Assembly (NCBI RefSeq): GCF_022414535.1
Contig: NZ_JADWYM010000053.1
Coordinates: 1 to 41,651, forward strand
DNA: 41,651 bases
Reading direction: 5' to 3'
DNA from: Streptomyces sp. MUM 2J
GTDB taxonomy: Bacteria > Actinomycetota > Actinomycetes > Streptomycetales > Streptomycetaceae
The notes under the pieces are model-generated. The model saw nothing but the letters and a program-made list of their open reading frames with translations, had not been told where the DNA came from and ran no database searches. Numbering within the stretch: the stretch's first letter is position 1; the number at the start of each line of letters is the position of its first letter. Below are positions 34,543-41,651 of this stretch, in pieces. The position numbers and the translations under genes are program-made.

Positions 34543-35301
34543 TCACGTGGCGTCGAGTGTCACGGTGAAGGAGAAGCGGTCGCCCCGGTAGTGGATGACC
34601 GCCACGTCCAGCACCCGGCCGGCGGGGTCGTACGTCACGCCCGTGTAGTGCAGGATCGGGCTGAGCAGCGGCACCTGGAGCAGCCGGGCCGTCTCCGGGT
34701 CGGCGATCCGCGCCTCCACGGTGTCCGTGATCCTGCTGATGTCCGCGCCCACGACGTCCCGCAGCACCTTGGTCATCGGCCAGCGCACCAGGTCCTCGGG
34801 GTCGACGTGGGCGGCCAGGTCGGGACGGACCCAGTTGCGGGCGTGGTTGGTCGGCTCGCCGGTCTTCTCGTCGCAGCGCAGCCGGTGGTACGCGGTGACC
34901 TCGGCGAGGTCCGGGAAGTACTCGGCGAGTTCGGCGGGCACGGGCTGGCCGCCGTGGTCGAGGAGTTCGGTCGTCATGCCGGACTGCTGGGCCACGATGG
35001 CGTCCACGGAGCCGAGCAGCCGCACGGGGGCGCCGCGCTGGACGTCCGGTTCGATGAACGTCCCGCGGCGCCGGTGCCGGGTGATGAGCCCCTCGTCCTC
35101 CAGCTCCTTCAGCGCCTGCCGCATCGTCAGCACGCTCACGCCGTAGTGCCCCGCCAGCTGCTCCTCCGTGGGCAGGCGCAGCGGGTCGTGCGGCGAGCGG
35201 CCCAGTATGGAGGCGCGCAGCGACTGCGACACCTGGTACCACAGGGGCAGCTTGCGGTTCAGGACGACGGAGTCCGGGGCGAAGGAGGTCACGGTGCCCA
35301 T
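34543..35301 (-). CDS. GntR-family regulator with UTRA domain (HutC type)
   Basis: A 252-aa regulator: N-terminal winged helix (about 15-85; LPLWYQVSQSLRASIL, LPTEEQLAGHYGVSVLTMRQALKELEDEGLI, RRRGTFI) and a C-terminal UTRA ligand-binding domain (about 105-245; VTAYHRLRCDEKTGEPTNHARNWV, PILHYTGVTYDPAGRVLDVAVIHYRGDRFSF). It lies 52 bp downstream of hmgA on the same strand and probably controls that gene in response to a tyrosine-catabolism intermediate. The palindrome upstream of hmgA is a candidate site. ATG 35301 has no evident ribosome site; GTG 35292 is an alternative. Confidence 0.92.
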   Translation of the reverse strand: MGTVTSFAPDSVVLNRKLPLWYQVSQSLRASILGRSPHDPLRLPTEEQLAGHYGVSVLTMRQALKELEDEGLITRHRRRGTFIEPDVQRGAPVRLLGSVDAIVAQQSGMTTELLDHGGQPVPAELAEYFPDLAEVTAYHRLRCDEKTGEPTNHARNWVRPDLAAHVDPEDLVRWPMTKVLRDVVGADISRITDTVEARIADPETARLLQVPLLSPILHYTGVTYDPAGRVLDVAVIHYRGDRFSFTVTLDAT

Positions 35302-35353
35302 CCGTACCGGTCGGGGATCGTTCAGTGCAAGGGCGAGCCTGAGGGCACGGCCG

Positions 35354-36667
35354 TCACACCGCCCTGAAGTGCCGTTGCAGGCCCTGCCACACGTCGTCGT
35401 AGCGCTGCTGCAGGTGCTCGGCGTCCGCCGCCTGCGGGGTCAGGTTCAGCGGCCAGCGCGTCTCGAACATGAAGGCAAGGCCGTCGTCGACCTTCTGCGG
35501 TTTCAGGTCCGCGGCGCTCGCCCGGTCGAACGTCTCGCGGTCCGGACCGTGCGCCGACATCATGTTGTGCAGCGAGCCGCCGCCCGGCACGAAGCCCTCG
35601 GCCTTCGCGTCGTAGGCGCCCTCGACCAGACCCATGTACTCGCTCATCACGTTCCGGTGGAAGTACGGCGGCCGGAAGGTGTCCTCGCCGACGAGCCAGC
35701 GCGGCGCGAACACCACGAAGTCCACGCTCGCCAGGCCCGGGGTGTCGGACGGCGACGTCAGCACCGTGAAGATCGACGGGTCGGGGTGGTCGTAGGAGAT
35801 GGAGCCGATGACGTTGAAGCGGCGCAGGTCGTAGACGTACGGCAGGAAGTTGCCGTGCCAGGCGACCACGTCCAGCGGCGAGTGGCCGTAGGTGGCCGTC
35901 CAGAGGTTGCCGCAGTACTTGTTCACCACCTCCACCGGGCCCGCCACGTCCTCGTAGGCGGCGACCGGGGCGCGGAAGTCGCGCGCGTTGGCCAGGCCGT
36001 TGGCGCCGATCGGGCCGAGGTCGGGCAGGCGGAAGGGGGCACCGTAGTTCTCGCAGACGTAGCCGCGCGCGGTCTCGTCCAGCAGCTCCACCCGGAAGCG
36101 CACACCGCGCGGGATCAGCGCCACGTCGCCCGGCCCGGCGTGCAGCAGACCGAACTCGGTGCGCAGCAGCAGCCCGCCGTGCTCCGGGACGATCAGCAGC
36201 TCGCCGTCCGCGTCACTGAAGACGCGCTCCATGGAGGTGTCCGCGTGGTAGAGGTGCACGGCCATGCCCGCGCGCTGGGCGGGGTCGCCGTTGCCGCCCA
36301 GTGTCCACAGGCCCGCGAGGAAGTCCGTGCCCTGCTCCGGCCGGGGCAGCGGGTCCCAGCGCAGTCGGTTCGGGTCCGGCGTCGCCTCGGTGAAGGGGGC
36401 CGTGCGCAGGGCGCCGTTGCCGGTGCGGGTGAACGCGGGGTGGGCGGCCGAGGGGCGGATGCGGTACAGCCAGGAGCGGCGGTTGTGGGCCCGCGGCTCG
36501 GTGAACGCCGAACCGCTCAGCTGCTCCGCGTACAGCCCGAGCGGCGCGCGCTGTGGTGAGTTGCGGCCCTCGGGCAGGGCGCCCGGAACCGCCTCGGAGC
36601 TGTGCTCGTTGCCGAAGCCGGAGAGATAGGACAGTCCCTCGGCGGTCTTCCGCGCGTCCCCGCTCAT
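35354..36667 (-). CDS. hmgA: Homogentisate 1,2-dioxygenase
   Basis: A 437-aa enzyme that opens the ring of homogentisate to maleylacetoacetate in phenylalanine/tyrosine breakdown. Length and sequence match the family throughout (YLSGFGNEHSSEAVPGALP, NRRSWLYRIRPS, VHLYHADTSMERVF, GDVALIPRGVRFRV, VAWHGNFLPYVYDLRRFNVIGS). The Fe(II) ligands are visible as H337 and E343 in HRNVMSE and H373 in MMSAHGPD. ATG 36667 is preceded by AAGGGAGCGAG. The UTRA-type GntR gene follows in the same direction. The rest of the pathway (maleylacetoacetate isomerase, fumarylacetoacetase) is not in the window. Confidence 0.97.
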   Translation of the reverse strand: MSGDARKTAEGLSYLSGFGNEHSSEAVPGALPEGRNSPQRAPLGLYAEQLSGSAFTEPRAHNRRSWLYRIRPSAAHPAFTRTGNGALRTAPFTEATPDPNRLRWDPLPRPEQGTDFLAGLWTLGGNGDPAQRAGMAVHLYHADTSMERVFSDADGELLIVPEHGGLLLRTEFGLLHAGPGDVALIPRGVRFRVELLDETARGYVCENYGAPFRLPDLGPIGANGLANARDFRAPVAAYEDVAGPVEVVNKYCGNLWTATYGHSPLDVVAWHGNFLPYVYDLRRFNVIGSISYDHPDPSIFTVLTSPSDTPGLASVDFVVFAPRWLVGEDTFRPPYFHRNVMSEYMGLVEGAYDAKAEGFVPGGGSLHNMMSAHGPDRETFDRASAADLKPQKVDDGLAFMFETRWPLNLTPQAADAEHLQQRYDDVWQGLQRHFRAV

Positions 36668-37159
36668 GTTCGCTCGCTCCCTTGTGGCGCTGATTCCTAT
36701 GTAACACCGTAGGATTGCGATCGCCGTCGGCGCAAGAGGCGTGCCGATCCGTTCCGCGAAGAACGGCCGGAACCCGATCTCCATGTGTTCGGGGGCGCCG
36801 CGGCCGCGCGTCAGGGCGCTGCATGTCGTGGACACGTCGAGTGTGTGCCTGCGCTCGCGATCGGCGGTCCGGTGTTGGCCGGATCGCGCGCTGCGAGGCG
36901 GTGGCGGGTGGGGGCGGAGGGCGGACACCGCAGGGGCCCCGTGTTCTCGGGTGAGGGCGGCGATGCGCCTGGGGCGGAGGGCGGGCGCCCGGATTCCGCA
37001 CCGGCGGGCCGCGGGCTCCTCCCCGCCGACGAGCGCCTGCGCCACCGTCGTGAGGTGGCGCTTCGCACCGGCCACGGATCCGTCCGGCGCGGTGAGTGCG
37101 AAGGGCGTCGGAGCCCGTACACAGGGCCGAGGTTCACCGGACTCCGGCGGGGAGGCATC
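36668..37159. other. 492-bp divergent region between hmgA and tetR, with a leader hairpin
   Basis: I see no gene here. Near hmgA lies the palindrome listed separately. Near tetR, GCGCCACC (37039-37046) and GGTGGCGC (37054-37061) form a perfect 8-bp stem with a 7-nt loop, about 100 bp before the tetR start. It could be a leader structure or terminator for an upstream transcript. The middle of the region is GC-rich and featureless to me. Confidence 0.4.
36695..36714. promoter_or_regulatory. Operator-like palindrome upstream of hmgA
   Basis: The outer arms TCCTA (36695-36699) and TAGGA (36710-36714) are exact complements, with a further matching G/C inside, around a TAACAC core. The site begins 28 bp before the hmgA start codon, where the hmgA promoter should be, in an AT-rich patch. 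A binding site for the co-transcribed GntR regulator, or the hmgA -10 region itself (TACATA on the minus strand), would explain it. Confidence 0.45.
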
Positions 37160-37777
37160 ATGAAGCCCGTGCCCCACGCGACATCGCTACGCCGAGCGCC
37201 CGTGCAACGGCGCAGTGCCGAGCGGCTTGGCAGGATCCTGGACGCCTGCGCCGACCTACTCGACGAGGTCGGATACGAAGCCCTGAGCACGCGCGCCGTC
37301 GCGCTGCGCGCGGGCGTCCCCATCGGCTCCCTCTACCGCTTCTTCGGCAACAAGGGGCAGATGGTCGACGCCCTCGCCCAGCGCAACCTGGAGCGATGGT
37401 CCGAGCGGGTCGTCCAGCGGCTGGCAGAGGGTGGGCTGCGGGACTGGCGCGCCGCCCTGGACGCCGTCCTCGACGAGTACCTCGCCATGAAGCGCACCGC
37501 TCCCGGCTTCGCCCTCGTCGACTTCGGCAACCAGATCCCGGTCGGCACCCGCGACGGCGAGCCCAACCACCGGGTGGCCGACCGTCTCACCGGGCTGGCC
37601 GCTGACTACCTCGGGCGCCTGCCCGACGAGGATCTGCGCCGTGCCCTCCTCGTCGCGGTGGAAGCCGCGGACACCCTCGTCCAACTGGCCTTCCGGGTGG
37701 ACCCGGAGGGCGACGAGAAGATCATCGCGGAGACGCGCCTGCTGCTGCGGGCGTACCTCGGACGCGCGCTGGGCTGA
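37160..37777 (+). CDS. TetR-family transcriptional regulator
   Basis: A 205-aa TetR protein. The N-terminal helix-turn-helix covers about 20-66 (RLGRILDACADLLDEVGYEALSTRAVALRAGVPIGSLYRFFGNKGQMVDALA); the remainder is the helical ligand-binding domain. ATG 37160 is supported by GGGGAGG (37148-37154). The molybdopterin oxidoreductase gene lies about 365 bp downstream in the same direction, and a perfect 18-bp palindrome sits on that gene's putative promoter, making it the likely target. From memory this may correspond to S. coelicolor SCO1712, reported to affect antibiotic production; orthology is unverified. Confidence 0.92.
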   Translation: MKPVPHATSLRRAPVQRRSAERLGRILDACADLLDEVGYEALSTRAVALRAGVPIGSLYRFFGNKGQMVDALAQRNLERWSERVVQRLAEGGLRDWRAALDAVLDEYLAMKRTAPGFALVDFGNQIPVGTRDGEPNHRVADRLTGLAADYLGRLPDEDLRRALLVAVEAADTLVQLAFRVDPEGDEKIIAETRLLLRAYLGRALG

Positions 37778-38069
37778 AGGTGGGGTTGCCGGAGGCCCGA
37801 GGGGAAGGCCGCCCCGTGGGGCCGGAGCACGTTCCGTGCGGACGCGGGCGCGAATGTGCGGACGGCGCCGGACGGAGGGTGCGCGAAGGCGGCGGGGTGG
37901 GGCCGGCGGGCGCCCGGGGGGGTGCAGGGGTTCGGGCGCCCGGGCGGGGCCGGGGCGGGGGTGGCCGCAGGTGGCCGGGGCGCCGGTCCGGCCGACGCCC
38001 GCCGGGTGCGGGAGTGCGGTGGGCGCCGCCGGGTGAAGGGCTCCGGTGGGCGCTGCCCGGGAAGAACCC

Positions 38070-38098
38070 TGGGCAGGATGCATACCGGTCGGTATGCT
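38070..38098 (+). promoter_or_regulatory. Promoter with overlapping TetR-type operator before the oxidoreductase gene
   Basis: TGGGCA (38070-38075) and TATGCT (38093-38098) form a -35/-10 pair with a 17-bp spacer. A perfect palindrome, GCATACCG (38080-38087), GT, CGGTATGC (38090-38097), covers the spacer and the -10. The shape (ATACCG-N2-CGGTAT) is typical of TetR-family operators. Binding there would block the promoter. It starts 63 bp before the oxidoreductase GTG. The rest of 37778-38142 is very GC-rich with no gene I can support. Confidence 0.65.
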
Positions 38099-38142
38099 CG
38101 GCCGCGAGCCGTGTGCCACCGCCGCCGTCCCCGGGAGGACCC

Positions 38143-40383
38143 GTGTCCCGCTCCGCCCTGCGAATCTGCCCCCTGTGCGAGGCCACCTGCGGGTTGACCC
38201 TGACCGTCGACGGCACCCGGGTGACCGGGGCCCGCGGCGACCGCGACGACGTGTTCAGCAAGGGGTTCATCTGCCCGAAGGGCGCCGCCTTCGGCGCCGT
38301 CGACGGCGATCCCGACCGGCTGCGCACGCCCCTGGTCCGCAGCGGGGGCGAGCTGCGCGAGGCCACCTGGGAGGAGGCCTTCGACACCGTCGCCGCCGGG
38401 ATCCGCCCGGTCGTCGAGCGGTACGGGCCGCACGCCGTGGGCGTCGTCCTCGGCAACCCGAACGTGCACACCATGGCCGGGGCCCTCTACCCGCCGGTCC
38501 TGCTCGCCGGGCTCGGCACCCGCAGCCTGTTCACCGCCTCCACCGTCGACCAGATGCCCAAGCACGTCTCCAGCGGGCTCCTCTACGGCGACGCCAACGC
38601 CATCCCCGTGCCCGACCTGGACCGCACCGGCCACCTGCTCCTGATCGGTGCCAATCCCCTGGAGTCCAACGGCAGTCTGTGCACCGCCCCCGACTTCCCC
38701 GGCCGGCTCAAGGCCCTCCGGGCGCGCGGCGGGACCCTGACGGTGGTCGACCCGCGCCGCACCCGCACCGCGAAGCTCGCCGACCGCCACATCGCGATCC
38801 GGCCCGGCACCGACGCCCTGCTGCTGGCCGCCCTGGCCCACGTCCTCTTCGAGGAGGACCTCGTCGCCCTGGGCGACCTCGCCCCGCACGTCCGGGGGCT
38901 CGACGACCTGAGGGCCGCGACGGAGGAGTTCACACCGGAGGGGGTGGCCGCCGCCTGCGACGTCGAGCCCGCCCTCATCCGCACCCTCGCCCGCGAGCTG
39001 GCCGCCGCCGACCCGGCCGCCGTCTACGGCCGCATCGGCAGCTGCACCGTCCCGCACGGCACGCTGGCGAGCTGGCTCGTGGACATCCTCAACATCCTCA
39101 CCGGAAACCTCGACCGGCCCGGTGGGGTGCTCTTCCCGCAGGCCGCCACCGACCGGACGCCGCGCCCGGCAGGCCCCGGCCACGGCTTCCGGCTGGGCCG
39201 CTGGCACTCCCGGGTGGGCCGGCACCCCGAGGCCAAGGGCGAGCTGCCGATCTCCGCGCTCGCCGAGGAGATCGACACCGCCACCGAGGAGGGCGAGCCG
39301 GTCCGCGCGGTCATCGCCGTCGCCGCCAACCCCGTGCTCTCCGCCCCCGACGGAGACCGCCTCGACAAGGCCCTGGCGTCCCTGGACTTCATGGTCAGTG
39401 TCGACCCCTACCTCAACGAGACCTCCCGCCACGCCGACGTCGTCCTGCCCCCGCCGCCGCCCTCCCAGAGCCCGCACCACGACTTCGCCTTCAACACCCT
39501 CGCCGTGCGCAACCAGGTCCGCTACACCCGCCCCGCCGTCCCGCTGGAGCCCGGCCGGATGGCGGAGACGGAGATCATGGCGCGGCTGATCCTCGCCGTG
39601 ACGGGCCTGCACGGATCCGAGCCCTCCGCGGTCGACGACCTGGTGATCGGCCAGACGCTGGGCAAGGCGGTCCGCGAGGAGCACTCGCCGGTGCACGGCC
39701 GTGACCCGCGGGAGCTGGCGGAGCAGCTCACCGGGGAGAGCGGCCCCGAGAAGCGGCTGGACATGATGCTGCGCCTGGGCCCCTACGGCGACGGCTTCGG
39801 CGCACGGCCGGACGGCCTGAGCCTGACCGTGCTGCTCGCGCATCCCCACGGCATCGACCTCGGCCCGCTGGAGTCGCGTCTGCCGCAACCGCTGAAGACC
39901 CCCAGCGGCGCGGTGGAGCTGCTGCCGCAGCCCATCGCCGAGGATCTGCCCCGGCTGCGGCGGGCCATGGCAGAGCGGCCGGACGGCCTCGTCCTCGTCG
40001 GACGCCGCCACCTGCGCTCCAACAACAGCTGGATGCACAACGTCCCCGCCCTGACCGGCGGCACCAACCGCTGCACCCTGCACCTGAACCCCACCGACGC
40101 CGCCCGCCTCGACGTCCGCGACGGAGCGGACGTGCGCGTCAAGGGCGCCGGGGGAGAGGTCGTGGCCCGCGCCGAGGTCACCGAGGACGTCCGGCCGGGC
40201 GTGGTGAGCCTGCCGCACGGCTGGGGCCACGACCGCCCCGGCACCCGGCTCGGCCACGCCTCCACCACCCCGGGCGTCAACGTCAACCAGCTGCTGGACG
40301 GCAGCCTGCTCGACCCGCTGTCCGGCAACGCGGTGCTCAACGGCATCCCCGTCGAACTCACCGCCCTTGGCCGAGCCGGCTGA
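38143..40383 (+). CDS. Molybdopterin-dependent oxidoreductase (DMSO reductase superfamily)
   Basis: A 746-aa protein of the formate dehydrogenase/nitrate reductase group. The N-terminal [4Fe-4S] ligands are C9, C12, C16 and C44 (ICPLCEATCG, GFICPKG). The bis-MGD core follows (VGVVLGNPNVHTMAGAL, LLLIGANPLESNGSL, VVDPRRTRTAKLADRHIAIRPGTDALLLAAL, VDPYLNETSRHADVVLPPP), with a C-terminal dinucleotide-binding domain (LRSNNSWMHNVP, VVSLPHGWGHDRPGT, NVNQLLDG). There is no Tat signal, so it is cytoplasmic. No Cys, Sec or Ser Mo ligand could be fixed by eye, so the substrate is unknown. GTG 38143 has GGGAGGA upstream. Expression probably depends on the TetR-type operator just before it. Confidence 0.92.
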   Translation: MSRSALRICPLCEATCGLTLTVDGTRVTGARGDRDDVFSKGFICPKGAAFGAVDGDPDRLRTPLVRSGGELREATWEEAFDTVAAGIRPVVERYGPHAVGVVLGNPNVHTMAGALYPPVLLAGLGTRSLFTASTVDQMPKHVSSGLLYGDANAIPVPDLDRTGHLLLIGANPLESNGSLCTAPDFPGRLKALRARGGTLTVVDPRRTRTAKLADRHIAIRPGTDALLLAALAHVLFEEDLVALGDLAPHVRGLDDLRAATEEFTPEGVAAACDVEPALIRTLARELAAADPAAVYGRIGSCTVPHGTLASWLVDILNILTGNLDRPGGVLFPQAATDRTPRPAGPGHGFRLGRWHSRVGRHPEAKGELPISALAEEIDTATEEGEPVRAVIAVAANPVLSAPDGDRLDKALASLDFMVSVDPYLNETSRHADVVLPPPPPSQSPHHDFAFNTLAVRNQVRYTRPAVPLEPGRMAETEIMARLILAVTGLHGSEPSAVDDLVIGQTLGKAVREEHSPVHGRDPRELAEQLTGESGPEKRLDMMLRLGPYGDGFGARPDGLSLTVLLAHPHGIDLGPLESRLPQPLKTPSGAVELLPQPIAEDLPRLRRAMAERPDGLVLVGRRHLRSNNSWMHNVPALTGGTNRCTLHLNPTDAARLDVRDGADVRVKGAGGEVVARAEVTEDVRPGVVSLPHGWGHDRPGTRLGHASTTPGVNVNQLLDGSLLDPLSGNAVLNGIPVELTALGRAG

Positions 40384-40730
40384 CCGCGGCGGGGCGGCGG
40401 CACCTGCCGGCCGGCAGGTCCACGGCGACCGTGGTCGCGCCGAGCTGCGGCTGGCCACCTGCGGCGGCACCCGTCACCGCCCGACCGGCTGGTGGGCGAC
40501 ACCGTCGTCCTCGCCCGCCTCCCCGGGGTCCGCGCCTCGCACGGACCGGCTTCCACGGCGTCCCGGGGTCCGCCGGCCCGAGTCGCGGACGGGAGAACGC
40601 GATGCCTCCCGGCTCTTCCCCCCGGCGCGTGCATTCCGTTAACTTCCGTGGCCCAAACGCCCCTTGCGTTCCGCGAGGAGCGTCCGACCGCTGAGCACCA
40701 GCGCCCAGTGGCAGCCCCTGGGGACGACTC
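40384..40730. other. 347-bp intergenic region with an 18-bp perfect palindrome
   Basis: Right after the oxidoreductase stop, ACCTGCCGG (40402-40410) and CCGGCAGGT (40411-40419) form a perfect palindrome with no loop bases, a possible terminator or binding site. No gene is supported in the rest, and no convincing promoter for the following ATPase gene is seen apart from an AT-richer patch near GTTAAC (about 40638). Confidence 0.4.
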
Positions 40731-41603
40731 ATGACACGCGCCATCTCCCTGCACGACGTGAGCAAGGTCTACACGAAAGGCACCCGCGTGGTGGACCGGC
40801 TCTCGCTGGACATCACGCCCGGCGAGTTCCTGGTCCTGCTCGGCCCCTCGGGCTGCGGCAAGTCCACCGTGCTGCGCATGATCGCGGGGCTGGAGGACAT
40901 CACCGACGGCACCCTGCTGCTCGACGGCGAGCGGTCCAACGACCTGCCCCCGTCCGGCCGGGACATGGCCATGGTGTTCCAGAGCTTCGCCCTCTACCCG
41001 AGCATGACCAGCGCCGACAACATCGGATTCCCGCTGCGCATCGAGAACCCCGGTGGGGACCCGCGCCCGCGCGTGGACGCCACCGCCCGCATGCTCGGCA
41101 TCGAGGACCTCCTCGACCGCTATCCCGCCCAGCTCTCCGGCGGCGAACGCCAGCGTGTCGCCATGGGCCGGGCCATCGCCCGCCACCCCTCCGCCTTCCT
41201 GATGGACGAGCCGCTGTCCAACCTCGACGCCAAGCTCCGCAACCACCTGCGGGCCGAGATATCCAAGCTGACCCGGGAACTCGGGGCGACCACCGTCTAC
41301 GTCACCCACGACCAGTCGGAGGCCATGTCGCTGGGCGACCGGGTGGCCGTGATGCGCAGCGGGGTGCTCCAGCAGGTCGGCACCCCGCGCGAGGTCTACG
41401 CGCTGCCCCGCAACGTCTTCGTCGCCGCGTTCGTCGGCACCCCGCGCATCAACCTGCTGCGTGGCCTGGTCCGTGCCCCGCTCGACGGCGCCATGACCAT
41501 CAGCCTCGGCGAGCAGTTCCTGCGTCTGCCCGAACCCCTCTCCCTGGACCACCAGCTGCTGCGCGTGCAGCAGGGTCGCGAGGTTGGCTTTATCGAGCAG
41601 TAG
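40731..41603 (+). CDS. MsmK/UgpC-type ABC transporter ATPase, C-terminally truncated
   Basis: A 290-aa ATPase for a carbohydrate-type ABC importer. Walker A GPSGCGKST (38-46), Q-loop FQSFALYP (83-90), signature LSGGERQRV (135-143), Walker B FLMDEPLSNLDAKLR (156-170) and H-loop VTHDQ are intact. Family members run to roughly 360-420 residues with a C-terminal OB-fold regulatory domain. Here the frame enters that domain (LPEPLSLDHQLLRVQQGREV) and then changes abruptly to GFIEQ and a stop. The break at about 41584 coincides with a drop in GC, so an insertion or deletion has removed about 80-100 residues. ATP hydrolysis may persist, but regulation is probably lost. No binding protein or permease gene is adjacent. 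GGGGAC precedes ATG 40731. Confidence 0.88.
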   Translation: MTRAISLHDVSKVYTKGTRVVDRLSLDITPGEFLVLLGPSGCGKSTVLRMIAGLEDITDGTLLLDGERSNDLPPSGRDMAMVFQSFALYPSMTSADNIGFPLRIENPGGDPRPRVDATARMLGIEDLLDRYPAQLSGGERQRVAMGRAIARHPSAFLMDEPLSNLDAKLRNHLRAEISKLTRELGATTVYVTHDQSEAMSLGDRVAVMRSGVLQQVGTPREVYALPRNVFVAAFVGTPRINLLRGLVRAPLDGAMTISLGEQFLRLPEPLSLDHQLLRVQQGREVGFIEQ

Positions 41604-41651
41604 CGGCGTCGCTTGTCGATGGGTTTGGGAGGCGCCCTGTTCCACGGATGG
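41586..41651. mobile_element. Probable end of an inserted element at the window edge
   Basis: From about 41586 the sequence (GGCTTTATCGAGCAGTAGC onward) no longer matches the ATPase family and is richer in A/T than the gene it interrupts. The junction falls inside a conserved domain, which suggests the terminus of a mobile element extending out of the window. On the minus strand a basic stretch, PKPIDKRRRYCSIK, can be read. No inverted repeat or target duplication can be checked because the other end is not visible. Confidence 0.35.

Noticed and set aside
36668..36790. Minus-strand peptide extending hmgA upstream (MEIGFRPFFAERIGTPLAPT and onward)
   Set aside because: The hmgA family begins at the ATG at 36667, which has its own ribosome site, and the operator-like palindrome falls in the proposed extension.
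37606..40470. A 954-codon minus-strand open frame
   Set aside because: It is antisense to the molybdopterin oxidoreductase, which has its Fe-S and cofactor-binding motifs in order. The minus reading is low-complexity Gly/Ala/Arg/Asp.

Overview
The window is high-GC actinobacterial DNA, almost certainly from a Streptomyces. The signs are very strong G/C at third codon positions, frequent GTG/TTG starts, GGAGG-type ribosome binding sites, a rare TTA leucine codon, and the gene families present (SpoIIE-type phosphatases, YtrA- and UTRA-type GntR regulators, SigK/RskA pairs, DUF4331, DUF5925-AAA, DUF402, DUF72). From memory only, the order tetR, hmgA, gntR, ISP-type gene, ECF sigma, kinase, GDSL lipase, GntR resembles the S. 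coelicolor region around SCO1712-SCO1730. I could not check this.

Layout. (1) 1-3.1 kb: the right edge of a secondary-metabolite cluster, with the last carrier protein and thioesterase of a nonribosomal peptide synthetase followed by a DrrA/DrrB-like exporter; the ATPase gene has a TTA (bldA) codon. (2) 3.1-4.0 kb: a scar with inverted repeats, a likely transposase tail and a 5'-truncated GH15 glucoamylase-like gene, probably the cluster/chromosome junction. (3) 4.2-13 kb: single genes: a ferric-reductase-like flavocytochrome, an 8-bp tandem repeat, an 813-aa PAS/GAF/SpoIIE phosphatase, a 44-aa small protein, a methyltransferase, DUF402, a YtrA-type GntR regulator, a 162-bp palindromic repeat, DUF72 and a DUF5925-AAA ATPase. 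(4) 13-21 kb: an envelope glycan locus: a membrane-anchored GH39-like hydrolase converging on a tightly overlapping operon of two GT2 glycosyltransferases, a polysaccharide deacetylase and a 1274-aa flippase fused to a second polytopic domain.

(5) 21.4-31.8 kb: a small membrane protein, a secreted GDSL lipase with promoter and terminator, then a leftward set DUF4331, membrane-TPR protein, His-rich NicO-type metal permease and Ser/Thr kinase, divergent from an ECF sigma/zinc anti-sigma pair across an intergenic region with a perfect inverted repeat. This looks like a regulated envelope or metal-stress module. (6) 32-36.7 kb: a CaiB-type CoA transferase, an orphan type ISP restriction-modification-like protein, and hmgA (homogentisate 1,2-dioxygenase) followed by a UTRA-type GntR gene, with an operator-like palindrome before hmgA. 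(7) 37.2-41.65 kb: a TetR regulator, a perfect 18-bp palindrome sitting on a promoter, a 746-aa molybdopterin oxidoreductase, and a sugar-type ABC ATPase cut off near its C-terminus by foreign-looking DNA at the window edge.

No tRNA, rRNA or CRISPR array was found. Most other long open frames are shadows caused by the extreme GC bias. The least familiar items are the flippase fusion operon, the DUF4331/TPR/NicO/kinase plus sigma module, and the orphan ISP-type gene.
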